Origin: CBFHSD01 sp965658375 | GTDB taxonomy: Bacteria; Bacteroidota; Bacteroidia; Flavobacteriales_G; Salibacteraceae | Reading direction: 5' to 3' | Assembly (NCBI GenBank): GCA_965658375.1 | Contig: CBFHSD010000007.1 | Span: 6,109-70,108 of the forward strand | DNA: 64,000 nt | Part shown: positions 19,515 to 27,429 of the stretch, one piece after another | Layout of the letters: the number at the start of each line of letters is the position of its first letter | How positions within the stretch are numbered: the first letter of the stretch is position 1 | Position numbers and translations under genes: made by a program | Notes under the pieces: generated by a model | Told to the model about the DNA's origin: nothing | What the model saw: only the letters and a program-made list of their open reading frames with translations | The model's database searches: none

Positions 19515-19522
19515 TATTTTTG
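19515..19522 (+). promoter_or_regulatory. Promoter -7 element upstream of helicase gene
   Basis: TATTTTTG matches TAnnTTTG and lies 27 bp before the helicase ATG. No convincing TTG element is present at the usual distance. Confidence 0.5.
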
Positions 19523-19548
19523 CAGCCGATTTCGGAACGGGCTAGGGT

Positions 19549-21057
19549 ATGAGTAACATGACGGAGACGGTACAAAATACGAAGAAACTATATGATTATC
19601 AGGAGCGTGCGATGAACCAGATCATGGGGAAGCTCGCTGAAGTTGACGATGATTACAATATACTTTATCAGTTGCCAACCGGTGGTGGAAAAACCGTCAT
19701 CTTCTCTGAAATTGCCAAAAGGTATATTCTTGAAAAAGGCAAGAAAGTATTGATCTTGACCCATAGGGTTGAGCTATGCCGTCAAACCAGCCGAATGCTT
19801 TCTGAATTTGGGATCTCCAATAAGGTTATCAATAGCAAAGTCAAAGAGCTTCCAGACAAAGATGAGTACAGCTGCTTTGTTGCCATGGTTGAAACCTTAA
19901 ACAACCGTTTACAGGACGAAAAATTCGATTTAGCTGGAATGGGTCTTGTGATTATTGATGAGGCTCACTATAACTCTTTTAGAAAGCTTTACAAGTACTT
20001 TGATAATTGTAACATGTTGGGAGTTACTGCAACGCCATTGAGTGCGAACGCGAAGCTTCCAATGAAGAATGACTTTGACGAGCTGATGGTTGGTGAATCT
20101 ATTCCCGATTTGATATCGAAAGGATTCTTGGCGAAAGCCGATATATATGCTTACGATGTAGGATTGGGAATGCTCAAAATCGGTTCCAATGGTGATTACA
20201 CCGTTCGTTCTTCCGATTTGCTCTACACGAGTTTTCACATGCTCGAGAAATTACTGTATGCTTACAGAGCAAAGTCAAATGGAAAAAAGACGTTGATTTT
20301 TAACAACGGAATCAACACATCAAAAGCGGTTTACGATGCTTTTAAAGAGGCTGGTTTAGAAATAAGACACTTAGACAATACTGCAACGGCACAAGAAAGA
20401 AGAGAAATTCTTGATTGGTTCAAGGTAACTCCACATGCCATTCTTACCTCAGTAAGTATTTTAACTACTGGTTTTGATGAACCTACTGTAGAATCTATCA
20501 TCCTTAACCGAGCAACAAAATCTTTAACGCTTTACCATCAAATGATTGGTAGAGGTTCTCGTATTCTTAAAAACAAGAAACGTTTTACAGTTATTGATTT
20601 GGGGAACAACGCAGCGCGTTTTGGACCTTGGGATGGCTTTGTAAATTGGGGACACATCTTTACCACACCAGATATTTATATCCAAAATGTAGTGTCTGAC
20701 GAAGAAATTGAACGCAACTTTACTTTTGTACTGCCTGAAGAAACAAAAGAGAAGTTCCCGAAGACTGCGGATTTTTCGTTTGATATTGAATCATCGTACA
20801 AGAAAGCAGTAGCCAAAGGGAAGCCGCCACGCATTGTTTTGGAACAAAGCTTAGATCAACATGCTCAGATTTGCATAGAGAACAGTGAAGATGTGTATGA
20901 TGCACTTTACTTAATGCCTGAACTAGAAGAGGATATTGCTGACAGAATTAAGCGTTACGCACGTTGTATTGTAAAAAGCACAGAGAACTACCGCAAATGG
21001 TTGCATGAGAACTACACGCGACAATTGAGTACGAAGATTAGACAAGACTTTGATTGA
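19549..21057 (+). CDS. DEAD/DEAH-box superfamily 2 helicase
   Basis: A 502-residue helicase. Motif I (LPTGGGKTV) is near 42-50, motif II (IIDEAHYNSF) near 137, motif III is TATP, and the C-terminal half carries the second RecA-like domain ending in motif VI (MIGRGSRI). About 140 further residues follow without an obvious domain. The arrangement matches stand-alone ResIII-like/RadD-type ATPases found near genome-maintenance genes. No nuclease or restriction partner is adjacent, so a repair or RNA role is more likely than a restriction system. The exact substrate is unknown. Confidence 0.8.
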   Translation: MSNMTETVQNTKKLYDYQERAMNQIMGKLAEVDDDYNILYQLPTGGGKTVIFSEIAKRYILEKGKKVLILTHRVELCRQTSRMLSEFGISNKVINSKVKELPDKDEYSCFVAMVETLNNRLQDEKFDLAGMGLVIIDEAHYNSFRKLYKYFDNCNMLGVTATPLSANAKLPMKNDFDELMVGESIPDLISKGFLAKADIYAYDVGLGMLKIGSNGDYTVRSSDLLYTSFHMLEKLLYAYRAKSNGKKTLIFNNGINTSKAVYDAFKEAGLEIRHLDNTATAQERREILDWFKVTPHAILTSVSILTTGFDEPTVESIILNRATKSLTLYHQMIGRGSRILKNKKRFTVIDLGNNAARFGPWDGFVNWGHIFTTPDIYIQNVVSDEEIERNFTFVLPEETKEKFPKTADFSFDIESSYKKAVAKGKPPRIVLEQSLDQHAQICIENSEDVYDALYLMPELEEDIADRIKRYARCIVKSTENYRKWLHENYTRQLSTKIRQDFD

Positions 21058-21136
21058 TTAATCATAAAATATCAGGGCATTTTTGAAATTTATTTCAATG
21101 GAAATAATTACATTTGAAGCCCTGTTTTAAACAGAT

Positions 21137-21210
21137 GGCTCCGTAGCTTAACTGGATAGAGCACCGCACTACGGATGCGGAGGTTCGGGGTTCGAATCCC
21201 TGCGGAGTCA
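21137..21210 (+). tRNA. tRNA-Arg (anticodon ACG)
   Basis: The cloverleaf is complete: acceptor GGCTCCG with CGGAGTC, D-arm GCTTAACTGGATAGAGC, anticodon stem CCGCA/TGCGG with loop CTACGGA (ACG), and T-arm CGGGG-TTCGAAT-CCCTG. The discriminator base is A and CCA is not encoded. A strong terminator follows directly. Confidence 0.96.
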
Positions 21211-21211
21211 C

Positions 21212-21244
21212 AAAAAAAGAGAAGCAAATCGCTTCTCTTTTTTT
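21212..21244. terminator. Terminator after tRNA-Arg
   Basis: A long stem (seven A then GAGAAGC, paired with GCTTCTC then seven T) around a 5-nt loop starts 2 nt after the tRNA. It could also end leftward transcripts from the polysaccharide operon. Confidence 0.9.
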
Positions 21245-21296
21245 ATTTCATCTTATATGCTGCGATGTCTTCATCTCCAATTGACAGCAAATGAAG

Positions 21297-22064
21297 CTAG
21301 TTCTCTTTCGGTTTATGTAAATAGATTGATGCACCCAACACCGAACCATGATCTGTATATTGAACAAAGGACTGCATTACTCCTGCATTGTGCACAAGTT
21401 CAAAAACCTTGCTCATATCATACTCATTCATTTGCATTAAAGGCTCATTGAATTTCTTCTTATCAACTAAATTCAAAAGGCCATGAACCAATGAATACCT
21501 GAATCTGAAATAGTTTATTGTTTTACCCAGCCTCCCTTTTTGGGTAGAATAGGTTGTTTGAATCATTCCATAACCTCCTGGCTTTATTCTATCTAATAGT
21601 TGTGAGATGATTACCATTCCGCGCTTGGGGCTAATGTGTTGCAGCACGATATAGGTGTTGACAAAATCGAACTGTTGGTTTTTTACCGCAGAAAGGTCGT
21701 CATCGGATAAATGGAACTCCACGTTCTTAAAGCCTTGAAGTTTTGCGTTTTTGAGGGCTTCGTCCAGCATTTTTTCGCTAATATCAATACCAACTACTTT
21801 GTCTGATTCGTGGGCAAAGCCAAGTGCCAACCTTCCAGTACCACAACCAAAATCTAAAACACTCTTGAAAGGGGCATCTACATTGAAATGATCTTTGAAA
21901 TGACGGTAAATTCTTTGTGTATACTTCACACCAGATTCGAAAAACTCTTTCTTGTGTTCGTCATTCAAATTCTTTGTACGAAAACGCTCGTGTGTAAGCA
22001 CCCCGAAATAAGGATCTGTTTCTCCAAATTTCTTCCAAGCTTTGTCTGAATCGGTTGTTGACAT
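21297..22064 (-). CDS. SAM-dependent class I methyltransferase
   Basis: A 255-residue protein with the SAM-binding motif I VLDFGCGTGRLAL, then VVGIDIS and the acidic DFVNTYIVLQHI region of the Methyltransf_11/25 fold. There is no membrane segment. It is the last gene of the minus-strand polysaccharide locus, 19 bp after the SGNH-like gene, so it may methylate a sugar or lipid precursor or cap a chain end. The substrate is not determined by the sequence. Confidence 0.8.
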   Translation of the reverse strand: MSTTDSDKAWKKFGETDPYFGVLTHERFRTKNLNDEHKKEFFESGVKYTQRIYRHFKDHFNVDAPFKSVLDFGCGTGRLALGFAHESDKVVGIDISEKMLDEALKNAKLQGFKNVEFHLSDDDLSAVKNQQFDFVNTYIVLQHISPKRGMVIISQLLDRIKPGGYGMIQTTYSTQKGRLGKTINYFRFRYSLVHGLLNLVDKKKFNEPLMQMNEYDMSKVFELVHNAGVMQSFVQYTDHGSVLGASIYLHKPKEN

Positions 22065-22083
22065 ATAACTGTATTAATAGAGT

Positions 22084-23253
22084 TTAGTGGCTGTTTAATT
22101 TATGATGAAGAAGTACTTGATCTATGGAGTCACCCATAAAGGATATTGGAATCATATATGGATTTTTGAAATACTCATTTACCGTTGAAAAGGTAAGTGA
22201 TTCTATGACATCTCCTTTTAAATTCTTTTCTTCAATGCCTTGTTGCAATTGCATCACGCACATCACCTCACCCGGATGTTCTGCATCTACCATGTAATGG
22301 TCTGTTAAGCCCATACCAGAAGGAGTAGCAAAGGGAATGACATTGTAGCCTTTTGCAATCAGCTCTTCTTGAACGCCCAAAAACTCTTCCCACAATGCCT
22401 TAAACATTGGATCTTTTATGGCCTCATTGAAATACACATCTGAGTATGGCGGAATGTAAAGAATCAATTCTATTCCTTTTTCTTGAACACGCTCTAAGAA
22501 CTTAAAGTAGACCCTCTTCTTACCTTCATCAAACTCAAAGGGTTCTATAAAAGGAGCAGTTTTGTTTTTTAGATACAGAATTAAATCCCCATCGTTGTAA
22601 CTAGAATCATTCAAGAAACGTTCAATGTCTGGTTTATGCCTATAGCTTCCATCTCTGCGGTATCCTCTACCTCCCATTCCAGCACGTCCAAAACCATAAT
22701 CTACTTTGGGTGGAGACATGAACTTAGGGTTTAGAAAAATGCGTTGTATGCCCTTTAAATGCGATTTGCTACTCATTGCTCTATCCTCCGGGTGATTTCT
22801 TGTCCATTCAATAGAATCCAAAACCGTGTTCCCAACGAAGAATGAGATATCAACACCTAGCACAAGCAGCTCAGGTGTATTCACTTTGCCCTCATCCATC
22901 AAGTCTAACACGTAGTTCACATCTTTGATGTTTCTGGCCATAAGACCTGTGTTATAGAAATCATCTTGGTAAGGTTCGAACATAAAATCTCTGAACTGAA
23001 GAGTAACAGATTGCCCTAAAACCAACACACCAGTAGGCTGCTTCTTTTTAAACATCTGAAACTTATAATTACTCAGCGTGTTTCCTATGATTTCTCTGCA
23101 GTAATAGCTTTCTGACTGTGATTGGTCTTGCATTGTAGTCACCTCCTCAATGGTATAAGACTCTTTGTTTGCATGCAAGAAATACTCACCGATTAAGCCA
23201 TAAAGAATAATCAGCAGCACATAAGGTGATGTATATAATACGAGCTTCTTCAT
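22084..23253 (-). CDS. Membrane-anchored SGNH/DUF1574-like protein, partner of MBOAT
   Basis: A 389-residue protein with one N-terminal membrane helix (LYTSPYVLLIILYGLIGEYF) and a large extracytoplasmic domain. VLVLGQSVTLQFRD resembles the SGNH block I (GxS), LLVLGVDISFF a later strand, and VDAEHPG a D..H block V. Such proteins commonly pair with MBOAT acyltransferases (as DltD with DltB, AlgJ/X with AlgI). It follows the second MBOAT gene with a 2-bp gap, which supports a partnership. If GQS replaces GDS/GSS, the nucleophile is still Ser. Transfer or removal of acyl groups on the exported glycan is inferred. Confidence 0.6.
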   Translation of the reverse strand: MKKLVLYTSPYVLLIILYGLIGEYFLHANKESYTIEEVTTMQDQSQSESYYCREIIGNTLSNYKFQMFKKKQPTGVLVLGQSVTLQFRDFMFEPYQDDFYNTGLMARNIKDVNYVLDLMDEGKVNTPELLVLGVDISFFVGNTVLDSIEWTRNHPEDRAMSSKSHLKGIQRIFLNPKFMSPPKVDYGFGRAGMGGRGYRRDGSYRHKPDIERFLNDSSYNDGDLILYLKNKTAPFIEPFEFDEGKKRVYFKFLERVQEKGIELILYIPPYSDVYFNEAIKDPMFKALWEEFLGVQEELIAKGYNVIPFATPSGMGLTDHYMVDAEHPGEVMCVMQLQQGIEEKNLKGDVIESLTFSTVNEYFKNPYMIPISFMGDSIDQVLLHHKLNSH

Positions 23254-23255
23254 TA

Positions 23256-24674
23256 TTAAAATTGGAAGTAATAAAAGGGTTCTTTGCCAAAGTATCCGTA
23301 CAACAATATCAGAATAGTCATGACTACATACAAGCCTCTTCTAACGTATGGATGGAAACCTTCTACATAGAAAGGATGGTCTCTTTCTTTGGTGATCCAC
23401 TCATAGGCTAAAATACCCGCAGCCAATGCAGATACTTTAAGCAAGGCAGGATGGATACTTGAGCCGAAGTTATTGAACACACTATCGTAGATGGAAAAAG
23501 CAATATCAATGTTTGGTGACCGGAAGAACACTCCAGAAATGGTGATTAAACTGTATGTTCCAAACATTGCAAAAATGCTGGCCACTTTATTCTCCTTGAG
23601 AAATGAAAAGAGTGTTCTTAAATTTTTACTGTGTCGAGATAGAATACGAGGAGCGAATGAAATACCATGAATAAAACCAAAAATGATGTAGGTGTAATTC
23701 GCACCATGCCAAAACCCAATCACCACAAATAAGATTATGGAAGAAAGAATGCGCCACACTGTACTCTTTCTATATAAACCCGCAAACCACAAGTAAAAAT
23801 AATCTCTAAACCAATTGGTTAGAGAAATGTGCCATCGAGACCAAAACTCAGGAATGCTTCTAGAGAAAAGAGGTGTTTTAAAGTTTCTCACCAACTCAAA
23901 ACCTAAGAGTTTAGCTACCCCTCTGGCAATATCTGTATACGCTGAGAAATCAGTGTATAGTTGAACAAAAAACAATGCAGTAGCAAAGAATAATGAAAAA
24001 CCATTTTGGGTATCGTAAGTGGCATAGACATAGTCAATTTGAATGCCCAAATTATCGGCAATCACCATCTTCTTAAAAAACCCATACAGGAGCAATCGTA
24101 AACCTTGAACGGCTTGTGGGTAATTAAAAATACGCGCTTTAGAGAATTGCGGTAAAAAGGTAGTTGCGCGCTCTATTGGACCCGCTATGAGCTGTGGAAA
24201 GAAACTTACATAGTTCAAAAATGCGATGATGTTCTTCTCAGGTTTCACCTTCCCTTTATACACATCTAAAGAATAGCTGAGGGTTTGAAAAGTATAGAAA
24301 CTAATCCCTACTGGAAGAATGATATTCAAGGTATGGTAATTTGCTTCTAAGTTGAGCTGATGAAGCAGATCTTGAAATGACTCAATAAAGAAGTTGACGT
24401 ACTTGAAAAACATCAATAATCCCAAGTTTATGCAGAGACTTATCCCAATAAGCAGCTTTTTATGCCGGCTATTGGGAATGAAGTAGCCCACTGTATAATC
24501 TACAAAAGAGCTGAAGAGAATGAGAAGCAAAAAGCGAAGATCCCACCACGCATAAAACACGTAGTTTACCAAAAGCAATAGAATATTGAATGCCTTTAAG
24601 TTTTTCCTCACATTCCACAACACAAAGAATGTGGCACATAGAAATACTAAAAACTCTATGGAATTAAATTTCAT
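23256..24674 (-). CDS. MBOAT family O-acyltransferase (AlgI/DltB-like), copy 2
   Basis: A 472-residue multispanning protein. YTDFSAYTDIARG and FWSRWHISLTNWFRDYFY are family hallmarks, and FWHGANYTYIIFG carries the conserved active-site His. MBOAT proteins of this branch pass acyl groups across the inner membrane to cell-surface or secreted polysaccharide. It overlaps the preceding AlgJ-like gene by 4 bp and is followed by an SGNH-like gene. The sequence differs clearly from the other MBOAT 1.3 kb upstream, so the two are not a recent duplication. Confidence 0.9.
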   Translation of the reverse strand: MKFNSIEFLVFLCATFFVLWNVRKNLKAFNILLLLVNYVFYAWWDLRFLLLILFSSFVDYTVGYFIPNSRHKKLLIGISLCINLGLLMFFKYVNFFIESFQDLLHQLNLEANYHTLNIILPVGISFYTFQTLSYSLDVYKGKVKPEKNIIAFLNYVSFFPQLIAGPIERATTFLPQFSKARIFNYPQAVQGLRLLLYGFFKKMVIADNLGIQIDYVYATYDTQNGFSLFFATALFFVQLYTDFSAYTDIARGVAKLLGFELVRNFKTPLFSRSIPEFWSRWHISLTNWFRDYFYLWFAGLYRKSTVWRILSSIILFVVIGFWHGANYTYIIFGFIHGISFAPRILSRHSKNLRTLFSFLKENKVASIFAMFGTYSLITISGVFFRSPNIDIAFSIYDSVFNNFGSSIHPALLKVSALAAGILAYEWITKERDHPFYVEGFHPYVRRGLYVVMTILILLYGYFGKEPFYYFQF

Positions 24675-25993
24675 TCAGATTCTAGTTTAAAATTTGGATC
24701 ATGAAGATAGATCTCAATCATTTCTTCAAAAGTAACTCCGCGCTCTTCTGCCAACTTTTCAAGTGCTTTTCTCCATTGCTTTTTGCTGTGGAACTGTTCA
24801 ATTAAGTATTCATTTCCTCGCTCAACCCGCACATGATTTGAATCTTTGATTGTGCGTAAAGCGTCTACGGGGAACCCCCATCCTCTGTAAATATTATTTG
24901 GCTCATTCACCAAAATCACAAACGCATCGTAGTCTTCTAAGAATTGATGAAGGTCTTTGTGTCTAGCAAGTAAAGGCAATGCGTTATTTACTCTCCCTTG
25001 CTTAACCGTTTTATCGTGAGCTGCTTGGTAGTAAAACCAAAATTGCATTTCGGAGAAACACTCGGTACCAAAGTCTAAATTTTCAAAAAGGTCCCAACCG
25101 AAACTATCGCTGATAAACAACACTTTCTTTTTATCGAAATTCTCAGGCTTTTTCCATTCAAATTCTGGATATGCCATGCTATCTGGATGAATATCTTCAA
25201 ACAAATTCATCGCGTTGGCAATATCATTGTCAAAGTATTCAGCACGTTTGCTGTACTTCATCTCTGTAATTTCAATGTTAGGCAAATCCCAATTTGTCTT
25301 GTGTTCTATGTAGCGCGTCAAAGAATCTGCCACAAAGATGTTGGCAAAATAGCTCCAATGCACACCGTATTTAGGAAACATGAGTTCGCCATACTCCTCC
25401 TTTAATTCTAGCATATAAGGCGCAAAATGAATATGATTGATATCCCGCTGAATGAACTCTTGCACCATTCTCTCATTGTTTGTCGTGTCTTTCTTCTGCT
25501 CATAAGGAATGTACTCTGGGTAGAAAGTTGCTTTTCCTGTAGCTAATACATAGACTACAATTTTCCCCCTAGCTTCTAAAGAGTCTTGCAGCTTTTCCAT
25601 TTGCCTTCCAAGCTTCTCAATTTTTTCAGACCCTACATAGTCTTCTCCGAAATATGAATCGATGTACTGTTTTTCAAACAAGAAATTATTTTTGCCTACT
25701 ATTGTTCTTCCAGCATGCACCTTATTGAATAGACTGTACTCTAGCTGATTGTGTGTTTTTATGAAAAATGCAAATAAACCAATTCGATCATTCACATATT
25801 TTGAAAATGACTCTTGAAAAGACCCATTAAAAACATTCTGTGCATTCAATTCTTCAAAGGTGTTGGTAAGTTCACTGTGGCTTACACCACCTGCAAATTT
25901 CAATGGCGTTACAAGCTCAACCATAGGATAGCTCAAGAGAACCATACTCACAATTAAAAGTGCCTTCTTGTATATATTAGGATGAATGCGCAT
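24671..25993 (-). CDS. AlgJ/AlgX-like SGNH acetyltransferase-type protein
   Basis: A 440-residue protein with an N-terminal signal anchor (ALLIVSMVLLSYPMVEL). GVSHSELTNTFEELNAQNV..., VVYVLATGKATFYPEYIP, and KYGVHWSYFAN resemble the AlgJ/AlgX fold, in which the HWS-type motif and a later SDSF block (LFISDSFGWDLF) form the catalytic centre. Its role would be to accept acyl groups from the MBOAT partner and place them on the polymer in the periplasm. It touches both neighbouring MBOAT genes (1-bp and 4-bp overlaps). Confidence 0.75.
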   Translation of the reverse strand: MRIHPNIYKKALLIVSMVLLSYPMVELVTPLKFAGGVSHSELTNTFEELNAQNVFNGSFQESFSKYVNDRIGLFAFFIKTHNQLEYSLFNKVHAGRTIVGKNNFLFEKQYIDSYFGEDYVGSEKIEKLGRQMEKLQDSLEARGKIVVYVLATGKATFYPEYIPYEQKKDTTNNERMVQEFIQRDINHIHFAPYMLELKEEYGELMFPKYGVHWSYFANIFVADSLTRYIEHKTNWDLPNIEITEMKYSKRAEYFDNDIANAMNLFEDIHPDSMAYPEFEWKKPENFDKKKVLFISDSFGWDLFENLDFGTECFSEMQFWFYYQAAHDKTVKQGRVNNALPLLARHKDLHQFLEDYDAFVILVNEPNNIYRGWGFPVDALRTIKDSNHVRVERGNEYLIEQFHSKKQWRKALEKLAEERGVTFEEMIEIYLHDPNFKLESE

Positions 25994-27420
25994 TAAAATC
26001 TAAAATATATAAAGGGATTAAAGTCTGAACTTGCAACATAGCTTATACTGAGAATAGTAAGAACAAGAGCCCCTGAAAACAACGCTATATGCCTTGGCCA
26101 AGTGGTAGCTTCTGAATAAACAAACAACTCTGCCTTTTTTCCAAACCTGAATAAGGTGAAATAGGAGAAAAGTAGGGCCAGTCCCAAAAACACAAAAAAT
26201 TTAAAATCTAGTTCTAGTGAGTTCACCTGTTCTCCTGTCCATAAGAACATGCGCTGTAAATAGGTAGAAGCATCGCTCAGTGTTTCTGTTCTAAAGAAGA
26301 CCCAGCCAATCAAAACGATGAAATACGAATAGACCAATTGAAAGAACTGTGGTAATCTTTCTAATATTCGCGACAAGAAAAGTCGTTCTAACAGTAAAAA
26401 AGTGCCATGCCAAGCACCCCAAATAACAAAATTCCAAGAAGCACCATGCCACAAGCCTGAAAGCAGAAATACAACTACCAGGTTGATGTGATTCGAAAAG
26501 AAGAAGCTGGATCGGTTACCGCCTAATGGAATATACAGGTAGTCTCTCATAAAAGCACCAAGCGTAATGTGCCATTTACGCCAAAAATCGGTGATACTTG
26601 TAGCTGTATACGGATTCTTGAAGTTCTCTGGAAAGTTGAACCCCAGCATTTTTCCTAAGCCGATTGCCATGTCTGAATAACCAGCAAAATCGAAATAAAT
26701 TTGCATGGAATACGCTACTATTCCAATCCATAACATGTCCGAATCTAAAGCAGCAGCATCAGCAAAAATGAGATCTACTTGTTCACCGATTTGGTTAGCA
26801 ATCAGTACTTTCTTCGCTAAACCTAAGACGAAAATATATAGTCCATTTAACTGAAAATCAGGATAAAAGTTATGCTTCCTATCGTTCAATTCATCTGCAA
26901 TGGTATTGAAGCGAATAATTGGTCCTGCAATAAGTTGAGGGAAAAGTAGAATGTATAACAGATAGTCCCACACCCTTTTCAGCGGTTTGTGCTTTCCCCA
27001 ATAAACATCTAGAGAATACGTAATGGATTGAAAGGTGAAGAAGGAGATTCCTATGGGAAGCATGACTTCTACCCAAGAAAATGATTGTACACCAAAGAGG
27101 CTGAAAAACTCGTTTACATTCTCAACGAAAAAATTGGCATACTTAAAATAAGCCAACACACCAAGGTTGATGGATAAGGATAACCAGAGGAGCTTTTTCT
27201 GGAGCAAGCGTTTTGTGGAAGCACTAATTTTCTGAACGATATAAAAGTTCACTATCAGCAATGGAATCAAGAGCATAAAGAATTTTGGAGCTCCCCAGAA
27301 GTAAAAAAGTAAACTAGCTAATAAAGCAACGATGTTCTTTTTTGAGTGGGGCACCACATAGTATGCCAGCAGAAAAAGGGGCAAAAATAGTAACAAGAAA
27401 ATGATACTTGAATAAACCAC
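25993..27420 (-). CDS. MBOAT family O-acyltransferase (AlgI-like), copy 1
   Basis: A 475-residue protein with about ten membrane helices. Hallmarks are YFDFAGYSDMAIGLGKMLGF, FWRKWHITLGAFMRDYLYIPLGG, and GLWHGASWNFVIWGAWHG with the conserved His residues. This is the classic AlgI pattern. It should transfer acetyl or another acyl group across the inner membrane. Its stop and the AlgJ-like start overlap, giving a two-gene acylation cassette. Confidence 0.93.
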   Translation of the reverse strand: MVYSSIIFLLLFLPLFLLAYYVVPHSKKNIVALLASLLFYFWGAPKFFMLLIPLLIVNFYIVQKISASTKRLLQKKLLWLSLSINLGVLAYFKYANFFVENVNEFFSLFGVQSFSWVEVMLPIGISFFTFQSITYSLDVYWGKHKPLKRVWDYLLYILLFPQLIAGPIIRFNTIADELNDRKHNFYPDFQLNGLYIFVLGLAKKVLIANQIGEQVDLIFADAAALDSDMLWIGIVAYSMQIYFDFAGYSDMAIGLGKMLGFNFPENFKNPYTATSITDFWRKWHITLGAFMRDYLYIPLGGNRSSFFFSNHINLVVVFLLSGLWHGASWNFVIWGAWHGTFLLLERLFLSRILERLPQFFQLVYSYFIVLIGWVFFRTETLSDASTYLQRMFLWTGEQVNSLELDFKFFVFLGLALLFSYFTLFRFGKKAELFVYSEATTWPRHIALFSGALVLTILSISYVASSDFNPFIYFRF

Positions 27421-27429
27421 TAAGCCGTA

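Noticed and set aside
19549..21057. Helicase as part of a restriction or defence island
   Set aside because: No nuclease, methyltransferase or other defence gene stands next to it; its neighbours are menB and a tRNA. A stand-alone helicase is the simpler reading.
21137..21244. tRNA-Arg as the integration site of the polysaccharide locus
   Set aside because: The tRNA is complete, followed directly by its terminator, and no recombinase, repeat or tRNA fragment is found at the other end of the locus near 37 kb.
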